Origin: Sphingomonadales bacterium 28-55-16
Lineage (GTDB): Bacteria > Pseudomonadota > Alphaproteobacteria > Sphingomonadales > Sphingomonadaceae
DNA: 64,000 bases
Direction of reading: 5' to 3'
Assembly (NCBI GenBank): GCA_002278855.1
Contig: NCGG01000013.1
Location: 1-64,000, forward strand
Made by a program: the position numbers and the translations under genes. The notes under the pieces were generated by a model that saw nothing but the letters and a program-made list of their open reading frames with translations, made no database searches and was not told the origin of the DNA. Within the stretch, counting starts at the first letter, position 1. The number at the start of each line of letters is the position of its first letter. Shown one piece after another: positions 8,614 through 16,023 of the stretch.

Positions 8614-9555
8614 TTATAGTTGAAGCTGCCTTAACAGAAGCTGCATGTCTTCTGGTATACCGCATTCAAGCCGTAAAGTTCCACCGGTGATGGGATGAAT
8701 AAACCCCAAAGAGGCCGCATGCAATGCCTGCCGGTCGAATTTGGCTTGATTTGGACCGATTCTGTAATGGTTTTGTCGATTAGAATAGATGCTATCACCA
8801 ATGAGTGGATGGCCGATATGTGCCATATGAACACGAACCTGATGCGTGCGTCCCGTTTCTAATGTGCATTCAACCATCGCGGTTTTCGCAAAAGCCTGTG
8901 CCATGCGATAATGGGTAACAGCGTGACGGCCCTTTGTATCCGGCAGCACCGCCATTTTCTTGCGATTCGTGGTTGATCTGCCAATTTGCGTCCGCACCGT
9001 TCCAGCAGGCGGGGCAGGGACCCCGCTGACGATTGCAATATATTTGCGTTCGATGTCATGTGCAGCGAAGAGCTTTGCGAGGCCTTCATGCGCGGCATCG
9101 CTTTTTGCAACGACGAGAAGGCCTGACGTGTCCTTGTCAATGCGGTGCACGATGCCAGGGCGTTGCACGCCGCCAATGCCGGATAGCTTGCCGTGGCAGT
9201 GGTGCAGAAGCGCGTTGACGAGTGTTCCGTCGCTATGACCAGCGGCAGGGTGCACGACCAGCCCGGCAGGTTTGTTGACGATAATGAGATGCTCGTCTTC
9301 AAAGACTACATCCAGCGCGATATCTTGCGCGATCGCCTTGTCGGGCACTGGGGCAGGGACGTTCAATTCAAATGTCTGTCCGGCCATTTTCTTGCTGCCT
9401 GCGTCATCGAAAATTTGGCCATTAATGCGCAGAGCTGCATCGGATATGAGCCCCTGAATGCGTGCGCGTGAATATTGCGGCAGCGCAGCCGCAAGCGCGC
9501 TATCAAGACGCCCCTCGCCCAAAACACCCGTTAATGTGGTAATTTCCCCAACCAT
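8614..9555 (-). CDS. rluD: RluA-family 23S rRNA pseudouridine synthase (RluD-like)
   Basis: Converts specific uridines of large-subunit rRNA to pseudouridine. It has an N-terminal S4 RNA-binding domain (about residues 12-70, GRLDSALAAALPQYSRARIQ) and a catalytic domain with HRIDKDTSGLLV, whose Asp is the conserved catalytic residue. RTHQVRVHMAHIGHPLIGD is the late family motif. I place the start at Met 9555 (MVGEITT). The open frame extends further, but those 61 residues lack S4 homology and overlap the divergent gene. Only 16 bases separate this start from the peptidase start at 9572. The RluD assignment rather than RluC or RluA rests on the S4 domain and length (313 aa). Confidence 0.88.
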   Translation of the reverse strand: MVGEITTLTGVLGEGRLDSALAAALPQYSRARIQGLISDAALRINGQIFDDAGSKKMAGQTFELNVPAPVPDKAIAQDIALDVVFEDEHLIIVNKPAGLVVHPAAGHSDGTLVNALLHHCHGKLSGIGGVQRPGIVHRIDKDTSGLLVVAKSDAAHEGLAKLFAAHDIERKYIAIVSGVPAPPAGTVRTQIGRSTTNRKKMAVLPDTKGRHAVTHYRMAQAFAKTAMVECTLETGRTHQVRVHMAHIGHPLIGDSIYSNRQNHYRIGPNQAKFDRQALHAASLGFIHPITGGTLRLECGIPEDMQLLLRQLQL

Positions 9556-9571
9556 AGCATATACATGGGTA

Positions 9572-9979
9572 ATGATCCTGCGTTTATCAAGCAACGACTG
9601 GCAACAACTACTCGACTGGGCCGAAAGCGCGGGTGACGCGGAGTGTTGCGGATTGTTGCGGGGCGTAAAGGGAAGGGTTGCCTCGGTTACGTTGACAGAG
9701 AATGTCGCACCCGACCCACGTCGCAATTTTGAAGTCAATCCGGCGGCATTGATCGCGGTGCATAAAGACGCCAGGGCAGGGGGGTTGCCTTTGCTGGGCT
9801 ATTTCCACTCACACCCGAACGGTTTAGCAGAGCCATCTGCAAGTGATGTTGCCCTAGCAGCACCCGATGCCTGTTTTTGGTTAATCATCGCCGAGCGCAC
9901 CATCACCGCTTGGCAACCTGCAGTGATAAATGGGCGGGTTGCCGGATTTACACCAATAACGTTGACCGTGGAGGGTTGA
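9572..9979 (+). CDS. M67-family (JAMM/MPN+) zinc metallopeptidase
   Basis: A compact 135-residue JAB1/MPN/Mov34 protein. The full JAMM signature is present: Glu24 (AECCGLL), His79 and His81 (FHSHPNG), Ser89 and Asp92, with the H-x-H-x7-S-x2-D spacing, so it should bind zinc and be active. Relatives cleave isopeptide or C-terminal Gly bonds, often in ThiS/MoaD-like proteins or in cysteine biosynthesis (Mec). No ThiS/MoaD-like gene is beside it here, so the substrate is unknown. The start at 9572 is the last ATG before the conserved fold; an upstream extension would run into rluD. chpT follows after 64 bases. Confidence 0.85.
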   Translation: MILRLSSNDWQQLLDWAESAGDAECCGLLRGVKGRVASVTLTENVAPDPRRNFEVNPAALIAVHKDARAGGLPLLGYFHSHPNGLAEPSASDVALAAPDACFWLIIAERTITAWQPAVINGRVAGFTPITLTVEG

Positions 9980-10043
9980 AACACCCTGAAACTCCGTCCA
10001 TGACCGGCGGCAATCTGCCCGATATATTCAGGATTTATTGTTA

Positions 10044-10685
10044 ATGTCCGAGACCGAAATCGAATTTGCCAGCCTTCTTTGCTCACGCCTTTGTCACGAT
10101 CTTTTAAGTCCCGTCGGCGCGATGAATAATGGTCTTGAGCTACTTGCCGATGAACATGATCCCGAAATGCGGCAGCGGTGCATGGATTTGCTTGCGGAAA
10201 GTGCGAAGGCAGCTGCCGATAAGCTAAAATTTTTCCGTTTGGCTTTTGGCGCTGCGGGCGGATTTGGCGCTGACGTCGATCCTCAAGAGGCAAAGTTGGT
10301 GATCGAACCGTTGGTGACATCAAGCGGGCGCACGGCGCTTGAATGGGCGGTGCCTGCGCAAATGATGCCCAAGCGGGCAATTAAAATTCTGATGAATCTC
10401 GTTCTTTTGGTGCATGAATCCATGGTTCGTGGTGGCACATTGTTTGTTGGTGCTGAGGCGCGCGAAGGTGAGCAGGAAATCGTCATTCGCGCAAGCGGAC
10501 CGAAAATCGTCATGGATACAGCTATTCGTGATGCGTTAACCGGCCATATTGACCCTTCAGCCGTGGATTCGCGCACCGCTGCGGCTTGGATGGCGCATAC
10601 GCTCGCGCAAAAAGGGGGCGGCATGGTCCAAATGGCTGAGCCTGATGCTGAGCATCTCGTTATAGGCGCGCTGATCCGCGTCTAG
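10044..10685 (+). CDS. chpT: Histidine phosphotransferase ChpT
   Basis: In the alphaproteobacterial CckA-ChpT-CtrA/CpdR phosphorelay, ChpT accepts phosphate from the receiver domain of CckA and passes it to CtrA and CpdR. The phosphoacceptor helix reads LCSRLCHDLLSPVGAM, with His18 as the expected site. The remainder is a degenerate histidine-kinase-like ATPase fold (HPTransfase family) without the nucleotide-binding G boxes, as known for ChpT. The ATG at 10044 follows CAGGA; a TTG two codons upstream is possible. The length is 213 aa. DivL, which acts upstream of CckA, is at 41047-43407. Confidence 0.88.
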   Translation: MSETEIEFASLLCSRLCHDLLSPVGAMNNGLELLADEHDPEMRQRCMDLLAESAKAAADKLKFFRLAFGAAGGFGADVDPQEAKLVIEPLVTSSGRTALEWAVPAQMMPKRAIKILMNLVLLVHESMVRGGTLFVGAEAREGEQEIVIRASGPKIVMDTAIRDALTGHIDPSAVDSRTAAAWMAHTLAQKGGGMVQMAEPDAEHLVIGALIRV

Positions 10686-10753
10686 CGTTTACTGGCCCCA
10701 CCGCAGCACTGCCTTATATTGCGCACAACCTTCGACTTACCTATGGTTGAGTT

Positions 10754-11446
10754 ATGACCATGATCTGGAACCCATCACCCAATTTTGGCGAACGCAGCCT
10801 GCCGATCACTATGCTTGTGCTTCATTATACCGGTATGCCGTCTGGCGCAGCTGCGATTGACTGGCTTGCTAACCCTGCATCCCAGGTATCGGCCCATTAT
10901 GTGGTCGATGAAGATGGGCAGTTGGTGCACATGGTGCGCGAAGAACAACGCGCGCAGCACGCTGGGCTTTCCTATTGGCGCGGTGTCACAGACTGCAACA
11001 GTGCCAGTATAGGCATTGAAATCGTCAACCCTGGTCATGAGTTTGGCTATCGCCCATTTCCAGAAGCGCAAATGGACACGGTAACGCGGCTGGTTGCAGA
11101 ATTGGTTCGCATGTACGGTATTGAACCACGAAATGTCGTTGGACACAGTGATGTTGCTCCAACTCGGAAAGAAGATCCGGGCGAATTATTTGACTGGGAA
11201 CGGCTGGCAAAACTTCGATGTGCCGTGCCGCGACCGATGACAGATTTGGTTGATCCCGGCTGGCCGGACGCCACATTTTTGCGCGCACTTGAACGCTATG
11301 GCTATGGCATTACGGACGCGCATGCAGCAACTGTGGCATTCCAACGCCGATTTCGGCAGGAAAACATTGATGGCGTGATTGACGGCGAAAGCCGTGCGAT
11401 CCTACGCAGCTTGCTCTTGGCGGTTGAGGGCGGGTCTGCTATCTGA
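10754..11446 (+). CDS. N-acetylmuramoyl-L-alanine amidase (Amidase_2 domain plus peptidoglycan-binding tail)
   Basis: Zinc hydrolase that cuts the bond between N-acetylmuramic acid and L-Ala of the stem peptide. The Amidase_2 fold (about residues 15-150) shows the zinc ligands in LHYTGM near the start, SIGIEIVNPG in the middle, and GHSDVAPTRKEDPG with the second His and the Asp region. A C-terminal helical segment (about 170-225, FLRALERYGYGI and VAFQRRFR) is like PG_binding_1. No signal peptide is evident at the chosen ATG, so it may be cytosolic (AmpD-like recycling) or use another route; AmiD-type enzymes are the alternative. The rnpB gene begins 6 bases after the stop. Confidence 0.9.
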   Translation: MTMIWNPSPNFGERSLPITMLVLHYTGMPSGAAAIDWLANPASQVSAHYVVDEDGQLVHMVREEQRAQHAGLSYWRGVTDCNSASIGIEIVNPGHEFGYRPFPEAQMDTVTRLVAELVRMYGIEPRNVVGHSDVAPTRKEDPGELFDWERLAKLRCAVPRPMTDLVDPGWPDATFLRALERYGYGITDAHAATVAFQRRFRQENIDGVIDGESRAILRSLLLAVEGGSAI

Positions 11447-11452
11447 AGCATG

Positions 11453-11816
11453 CCAGAGGGTTGGGCGACCGCCGCTTAGTGGGTAACTGCTAAGGGGAGG
11501 AAAGTCCGGGCTCCAGCGAGGAACGGTGCCGGATAACGTCCGGCGGAAGCGATTTTAGGGAAAGTGCCACAGAAAATAGTCCACCGCATTTCGATGCGGC
11601 CAGGTCGAAATGGTGCGGTAAGAGCGCACCGCGTTTCTGGTAACAGAAACGGCATGGCAAACCCCACCGGGAGCAAAACCGAATAGGGGCGGCATATGGC
11701 ATCCTCCTGCCAGTCGTCCGGGTTGGTTGCATGAGTGGCGCAGCGATGCGTCGCCTAGATGAATGGTCGCACAGCGCTTAACGGCGCGGACAGAACCCGG
11801 CTTACAGACCCTCTGG
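11453..11816 (+). ncRNA. rnpB: RNase P RNA (bacterial type A)
   Basis: Catalytic RNA that trims tRNA 5' leaders. The terminal P1 helix pairs CCAGAGGG (11453-11460) with CCCTCTGG (11809-11816). Conserved blocks are visible: GGGGAGGAAAGTCCGGGCT with the following CCA (CR-I), the segment from 11639 with GGTAACAGAAACGG, the CCCCACC(GGG) segment, and the 3' block with ACAGAACCCGGCTTACAG (CR-V). A short T-run (CTTTTTA) follows P1 and can end the transcript. The promoter must lie inside the end of the amidase gene, since only 6 bases separate them. The 155 bases from here to the next gene hold nothing else that I recognise. Confidence 0.95.
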
Positions 11817-11971
11817 CTTTTTACCTTAGGCGCACACGAGGAATAGCGTTAGCGCGTCTAATCTATCATTGGCGTTGATTTTGAGCTGGCGGAACGGACG
11901 GGGCGCTGTCCGGCGCATAATTCGCGTTTACGCCCCTAGCAAAATGCGCATGCCGTCGCTAAGTCGGCCGC

Positions 11972-12505
11972 ATGGTGCGATCTACGCGACGAAATGACTG
12001 GGGTTTTCCTCGCTGGCGCGGCTACGGAAGTAGCAGTGAGGCGCAGCAAGTGCGTCTATGTGACCGTTATGGCTGCAACAGGGCAGGCAATTGCCCAGCG
12101 CCCAAATCCCCCAATAATCCCGACCGCTGGATGTTTTGCGAAGAACATGCGGGCGAGTATAATCGCGGATATGATTATTTTCAGGGCTTAACCAAGGAAG
12201 AAGCGGACGAGCGCGAAGCAAATGAACGCCGGGATTCATCCGGCTATAAGGAATCGGCGCATTATGGCTGGGCTGGTTCCGGCGACGGCAGCCGAAGCCG
12301 CGACGAAATGCACGCGCTCGACATATTAGGACTTGAGAGCGATTCCAGCTTTGACGACGCCAAAAGGGCTTGGCGCAAGATTGCCAAGGAAACGCATCCC
12401 GATGTAAACCCCGGCAACGCCGATGCTGCGAAGGCGTTTCAGGCCGGGCAAGCAGCCTATGACGTCTTGCGCGTCGCAGAAGAACGGCGCGAGTGGAAAG
12501 GGTAG
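11972..12505 (+). CDS. J-domain protein with a cysteine-rich N-terminal region
   Basis: A DnaJ-type J domain occupies the C-terminal part (about residues 113-177, ALDILGLESDSSFDDAKRAWR) with the essential HPD at 142-144 that stimulates DnaK ATPase. It has no G/F-rich region and no zinc-finger domain of the DnaJ type. The N-terminal half carries Cys30, Cys35, Cys41, Cys56 and His59, which could bind a metal, then a charged linker. This form (domain at the C-terminus, 177 aa) is common in alphaproteobacteria, where its client is unknown. The ribosome-binding site is weak. The next gene starts 6 bases later, so they are probably co-transcribed. Confidence 0.8.
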   Translation: MVRSTRRNDWGFPRWRGYGSSSEAQQVRLCDRYGCNRAGNCPAPKSPNNPDRWMFCEEHAGEYNRGYDYFQGLTKEEADEREANERRDSSGYKESAHYGWAGSGDGSRSRDEMHALDILGLESDSSFDDAKRAWRKIAKETHPDVNPGNADAAKAFQAGQAAYDVLRVAEERREWKG

Positions 12506-12511
12506 CGTCTT

Positions 12512-12937
12512 GTGCGCCCGAAACTACAGGACTATTGGGCATCTGTGATCCGAGTCTTGCCGCCTTTCCGGAACTTTGCCGCTGCGCTAATTGTTCTAGC
12601 GCTGGCTTTGCGTATCATGGTGCCAGCCGGGTTCATGCCTTCCGCCGAACGCAGCTTTGCGTTGACGATATGCACCGGCATGGACATCCAGACTGTTTGG
12701 ATGGACAAATCGGGCACGCTGCACAAGGAAGACCCGTCAAAGGGTAAATCCGTTGAGCATCAGCCTTGTGCTTTTGCTGGTGCAGCGACGGCGGCTGATA
12801 TAACGTCCGCCGTTCCCCAAATTGCAATGGCCCCAGTTGCGCTGCCAACGCCAAGTTTCACCAAAAGCGAGGTTTCGGTTGGTGCCGGTTTAGCGGCGCC
12901 GCCGCCACCTGCGATAGGCCCACCTTCCTTCATCTAA
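12512..12937 (+). CDS. DUF2946-like small membrane/exported protein
   Basis: This 141-residue protein starts with GTG. One hydrophobic segment (about residues 22-41, FAAALIVLALALRIMVPAGF) could be a signal anchor. The downstream part has the Cys/His features of DUF2946 (LTICTG, and HQPCAFAG at about 82-89) and ends in a Pro/Ala-rich stretch. DUF2946 proteins are commonly found beside TonB receptors and metal-handling genes, and the Cys and His residues suggest metal contact; neither point is shown directly here. It sits between the J-domain gene and the small exported protein and PepSY gene, all on one strand. Confidence 0.6.
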   Translation: MRPKLQDYWASVIRVLPPFRNFAAALIVLALALRIMVPAGFMPSAERSFALTICTGMDIQTVWMDKSGTLHKEDPSKGKSVEHQPCAFAGAATAADITSAVPQIAMAPVALPTPSFTKSEVSVGAGLAAPPPPAIGPPSFI

Positions 12938-12987
12938 ACTGAAGAGCTGCTTTGCGGCTTATTTCTCATTTAGATTTAGGAAACATT

Positions 12988-13185
12988 ATGAAAATTATGT
13001 CCGTTTTGCGCGCTTCTGTGGCGTGCATAGCTATTTCCATCATCACCCCTGCGGCTGCTGAAATAGCAGTAAACAAAGTCGCAGGCGGTGACGATGTAGT
13101 TCGTCGCGAGAATTATGCCGGCAAGACGATTATGTCATTGCCTAAGAACCCGGATGTTTCTGGCGTTGTCCGCGCGCGGTTTTAA
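12988..13185 (+). CDS. Small exported protein of unknown function
   Basis: A 65-residue protein whose first 23 or so residues form a signal peptide (MKIMSVLRAS, then a hydrophobic stretch, then TPAAAE). The mature part would be about 42 residues with no cysteine. ATG 12988 follows TTAGG at good spacing; an upstream in-frame ATG at 12952 would spoil the signal peptide. I do not recognise the family. It lies 9 bases before the PepSY gene and 50 after the DUF2946 gene, so it likely belongs to the same transcript and may act with the PepSY protein in the periplasm. Confidence 0.6.
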   Translation: MKIMSVLRASVACIAISIITPAAAEIAVNKVAGGDDVVRRENYAGKTIMSLPKNPDVSGVVRARF

Positions 13186-13194
13186 GGGGCGCAT

Positions 13195-14535
13195 ATGGAA
13201 AAGGTTACAATTTACCGCACAATCTGGCGTTGGCATTTCTACGCGTCATTGTTCGTCATGCCGCTCATTCTCATTCTATCCACGACGGGCGCAATTTATC
13301 TGTTCAAGCCGCAATTGGACCGCTGGGAGGAGCGCGCGTTTAGCAATCTTTCGACCGATCGGTCCGTGTCACCTAATGTGCAACTCGCGGCTGTTATAGC
13401 CGCTAACCCGGGTGCCCAATTCCAAAGCTATCGGCTGCCAGACCGCAAGGGTGACGCGGCCGTGATCCATATCGGACTTGCCGATGGCCGTTCCATGCGG
13501 GATGTCTACGTATCGCCGCAGGGAAAAATACTGGCCAATGTAGATCCTGAAAGCCGTATTTCGGCAACGGTTTCGCGCATTCACGGCTCGCTTTTAATTG
13601 GCAAAATCGGCGACTGGATTGTGGAACTGGCGGCATGCTGGGCCATCGTGATGATATTGACCGGCCTGTACATGTGGTGGCCACGCGGGCAGCGGCTGGA
13701 GGGTGTCCTATGGCCTAGATTGGGAAAGGGCAATCGCGTGTTCCTGCGCGACCTGCATGCCGTTATTGGTTTTTGGGTGTCTGGCCTAGCGTTGGTTCTA
13801 TTAGCCACGGGCTTGCCTTGGGCAAGCGTTTGGGGTGACGCTTTCCGGATCGCGCGGACGGAGTTAGGGCTTGTTCACGGCGCACAAGATTGGAAATCCG
13901 GCAGCGGCGCACCACATGAAGCGCATGATCATGACGCGATGATGCGCATGCAATCGTCGGGCGTTTCTCTGGTTGGCCTTGCGGATATAGTGGCCAAGGC
14001 CGAGGCAGAAAAATTGCCGCACCCGGTGCTGGTTAAGCCGCCTGGCGCGCCCGAGCGCTTTGGTCCACCCACGCCAATGGCTTGGACTGTAAAGTCGGAA
14101 GCCCAAAACAGGCCGCTGAACCGGCAGATCACTTTCGATATCGCAACCGGTAAAGAGATGTCGCGGACCGGCTTTGCGGACAAGCATATGATTGATCGCG
14201 CGGTAAACTATGGGATCGCTTGGCACGAGGGACAGCTTTTTGGGTGGTTCAATCAGTTTGTCGGCGTTGTTACCGCGTTAGGCCTGATTACATTGGTGAT
14301 ATCAGGATTTCTGATGTGGCGGCGGCGCAAGCCCGAAAATGTGCTGGGCGCTCCATCTATGCCTTCTGTACCGCACAAAATGCGTGGTGTTGCGATCATC
14401 ATCGGCATCATGGCATTGCTGCTGCCGTTACTCGCGCTGTCTTTACTTGCGTTATGGGTTTTTGACCGGTTCTTGCTGCCGCGCGTTCCGGCTTTAGCAG
14501 CCTGGCTGGGCGTTAAACCAGCTTATCCTGCATAA
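13195..14535 (+). CDS. PepSY-associated transmembrane protein
   Basis: Inner-membrane protein of the PepSY_TM family (446 aa). Helices are at about residues 17-38 (FYASLFVMPLILILSTTGAI), 135-160, 185-210, 345-370 and 395-425. Large periplasmic PepSY-like segments lie between the first two helices and in the middle. The motif RxWRWHFYAS near the start is typical of the family. Members are often linked to siderophore or metal uptake as putative reductases, and the region HEAHDHDAMMRMQ (about 242-254) is rich in His and Met, which would suit metal binding. Function here is inferred only from the family and from the DUF2946 neighbour. Its last 13 bases overlap the convergent sufE. Confidence 0.8.
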   Translation: MEKVTIYRTIWRWHFYASLFVMPLILILSTTGAIYLFKPQLDRWEERAFSNLSTDRSVSPNVQLAAVIAANPGAQFQSYRLPDRKGDAAVIHIGLADGRSMRDVYVSPQGKILANVDPESRISATVSRIHGSLLIGKIGDWIVELAACWAIVMILTGLYMWWPRGQRLEGVLWPRLGKGNRVFLRDLHAVIGFWVSGLALVLLATGLPWASVWGDAFRIARTELGLVHGAQDWKSGSGAPHEAHDHDAMMRMQSSGVSLVGLADIVAKAEAEKLPHPVLVKPPGAPERFGPPTPMAWTVKSEAQNRPLNRQITFDIATGKEMSRTGFADKHMIDRAVNYGIAWHEGQLFGWFNQFVGVVTALGLITLVISGFLMWRRRKPENVLGAPSMPSVPHKMRGVAIIIGIMALLLPLLALSLLALWVFDRFLLPRVPALAAWLGVKPAYPA

Positions 14536-14927
14536 CGCGCAGCGGTCTCGCGGATGAGCGATATCATGTTGGGGATGCCCTGTGTCCGGTTCGAGCTTAA
14601 CTGATTTTTAAGGTCGAACGGGGCGAGGGCGCTCTCGATATCGGTCTTTAGAATATCGGCTGCGCTTTTGTTCTCGACTGTTTTGAGGACCAAGGCGATG
14701 ATGCCTTTGGTGATGGCGGCATTGCTGTCCGCAAGAAAGGTAAGTGCGCTATCTGCAGTCACCGGGTAAACCCAAACGCTTGCTGAGCATCCCCTGACCA
14801 AAGTGGCATCCGTTTTCAGTGCGTCGGGCATAGGCGCCAGTTCGCGACCAAGTTCGATCAATAGACGATAGCGGTCGTCCGCCTCGAGAAATTCATATTC
14901 TTCTTGAATGTCGATGAGTGTGGTCAT
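14523..14927 (-). CDS. sufE: SufE-type sulfur acceptor protein
   Basis: SufE accepts persulfide sulfur from the cysteine desulfurase SufS for Fe-S cluster assembly. The active cysteine is Cys47 in VRGCSASVW, the family motif. The fold length (134 aa) is normal. The start at 14927 (MTTLID) is preferred over an upstream Met because the N-terminus then matches the family. No other suf gene is in the window. It lies 25 bases after the last small membrane gene of the psp locus on the same strand, so read-through from the psp promoter is possible. It is convergent with the PepSY gene. Confidence 0.93.
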   Translation of the reverse strand: MTTLIDIQEEYEFLEADDRYRLLIELGRELAPMPDALKTDATLVRGCSASVWVYPVTADSALTFLADSNAAITKGIIALVLKTVENKSAADILKTDIESALAPFDLKNQLSSNRTQGIPNMISLIRETAARYAG

Positions 14928-14952
14928 GTGCCATCGCATATGGGGGTAAGGA

Positions 14953-15195
14953 TTATATATCAATCCCTGCCGCGATAGCCTCAAGCCTTTTGACGCGTTC
15001 TTTCAAATCGGCAACTTCGATACGCGATGCGGCCGACGGCACTGGCGTGTCGCTGCCGTGGCGCATGGTATCTAGTTCTGCATGCTTCAACGCAATCCAG
15101 TCGCGCCAGCCGCGCAAACCAAGCGAGGAGACGATCCCAACCGTGAGCATGGCAAAAGCGCCAATGATGATGTAGAAATTGGGATCCTGTTCCAT
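14953..15195 (-). CDS. Small membrane coiled-coil protein, PspB/PspC-like (psp locus, fourth accessory gene)
   Basis: An 80-residue protein with one N-terminal membrane helix (about residues 8-27, YIIIGAFAMLTVGIVSSLGL) and a C-terminal helix DLKERVKRLEAIAAGID. That helix matches the L-x-E-R-V-x-x-L-E motif in the two preceding genes and in the cytoplasmic helix of PspB. It lacks the EIExLR end of its neighbours. The ATG follows AGGAACC. It is the last of a run of small genes behind pspC and is followed 25 bases later by sufE. The function is unknown; a role in sensing or docking with PspA or PspC is an inference from position and motif. Confidence 0.65.
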   Translation of the reverse strand: MEQDPNFYIIIGAFAMLTVGIVSSLGLRGWRDWIALKHAELDTMRHGSDTPVPSAASRIEVADLKERVKRLEAIAAGIDI

Positions 15196-15222
15196 GGTTC
15201 CTATCTTTCGTTCTGCGCGCCG

Positions 15223-15495
15223 TTACCGGCCGCGTAATTCCTCAATCTGACGGTTAAGATCATTTGTGCTGCTGCTGTCCGTTGCGATGCGCTCAAGCAC
15301 CTGAACGCGTTCTTTCAACGCACGTATCTCATCCTGCATTTGCTGCGTTTCCGCACTGTTCAAAAGGCGATGGGTTTTGGTACCCATAAAGTCTTGATCT
15401 TCAACAATGCCGTTCTTGGCCTTTTGCTTTGTCTGGATAATCTTTCCGATCGTGACGATAAGGATGATCGCAACGACCATTTCAAACGGGCCCAT
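15223..15495 (-). CDS. Small membrane coiled-coil protein, PspB/PspC-like (psp locus, third accessory gene)
   Basis: A 90-residue protein. The N-terminal helix (about residues 4-19, FEMVVAIILIVTIGKI) should anchor it in the inner membrane. After a polar linker comes a coiled coil with LKERVQVLERIATD (about 61-74), and the protein ends in IEELRGR. The first motif resembles the RERIQALESIL core of E. coli PspB. The end resembles the C-terminal tail of the PspC here (AEEIESLR). Its start has a strong AGGAGG ribosome-binding site. Probably a duplicated and diverged Psp membrane component; no function is known to me. Confidence 0.68.
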   Translation of the reverse strand: MGPFEMVVAIILIVTIGKIIQTKQKAKNGIVEDQDFMGTKTHRLLNSAETQQMQDEIRALKERVQVLERIATDSSSTNDLNRQIEELRGR

Positions 15496-15542
15496 AAATT
15501 CCTCCTAGGTGTAAACATATTTGGTCAATGACGGCCTTAGGG

Positions 15543-15842
15543 TCAGCGCAGCCGTTCAATTTCTTCTGAAAGACGTCCCGCTTTGTCCGTTACAATCCGT
15601 TCAAGCACCGCAACGCGTTCTTCCAAATGGCCAATCTTGCCGTTGAGCGTCTCATTTTCGTTGCTCAGCAGCATGATTTTGCGCTCTGCTTCGGGATAGT
15701 CGCCATCGGTTAGCGCTGTCTTGCCGCCCCATTCGTCTTCCAACGGATAGCCATGTTTTGCCCGGATCCAGTTGTTTATAAGCCAACCAACCGTCAGGAG
15801 CGCAACAATTGCAATCACGAAATTTGGTCCGCCAAAGCTCAT
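15543..15842 (-). CDS. Small membrane coiled-coil protein, PspB/PspC-like (psp locus, second accessory gene)
   Basis: A 99-residue protein with an N-terminal membrane helix (about residues 8-24, FVIAIVALLTVGWLINN), a polar middle, and a coiled coil LEERVAVLERIVTD followed by LSEEIERLR at the very end. Its C-terminal 27 residues align without large gaps with the C-terminus of the PspC encoded upstream (RLAEMETYYV...LAEEIESLR). Its ATG overlaps the stop of the preceding 51-codon gene (TAATG), which fixes this start and implies translational coupling. An in-frame ATG 15 bases upstream lies inside that gene and is less likely. Confidence 0.7.
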   Translation of the reverse strand: MSFGGPNFVIAIVALLTVGWLINNWIRAKHGYPLEDEWGGKTALTDGDYPEAERKIMLLSNENETLNGKIGHLEERVAVLERIVTDKAGRLSEEIERLR

Positions 15843-15997
15843 TATAAATCCTTCCAAGGCAGGCGGCGTATGACCGGGCGGCCAGCGGTGTCGCGAAAAT
15901 CAACACTCCAGTTGCGGCGATCGGCATGGCGCTTTTTTTGGACGAAATGGCGGTATGCAAACCAGCAAATGAGACCAAGGATGACAAGCGTGAACAT
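15842..15997 (-). CDS. 51-residue membrane peptide in the psp operon
   Basis: A short gene read directly from the complementary strand: it starts MFTLVILGLICWFAYRHFV and ends RRLPWKDL, 51 codons plus TAA. Residues 2-15 or so are hydrophobic, and the rest is strongly basic (KKRHADRR) and then mixed. So it is probably a single-span inner-membrane peptide with a cytoplasmic positive tail. It starts 26 bases after pspC ends and its stop codon overlaps the next start (TAATG). The coupling, the operon position and the well-formed membrane helix argue that it is real. It could correspond in position, not in sequence, to enterobacterial PspD. Confidence 0.6.
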   Translation of the reverse strand: MFTLVILGLICWFAYRHFVQKKRHADRRNWSVDFRDTAGRPVIRRLPWKDL

Positions 15998-16023
15998 GTA
16001 AGTTCCCCTTCAATATGGTTTAA

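Noticed and set aside
11476..11732. Minus-strand open frames of 66 and 80 codons
   Set aside because: They lie inside the RNase P RNA gene, whose conserved structure explains the sequence.
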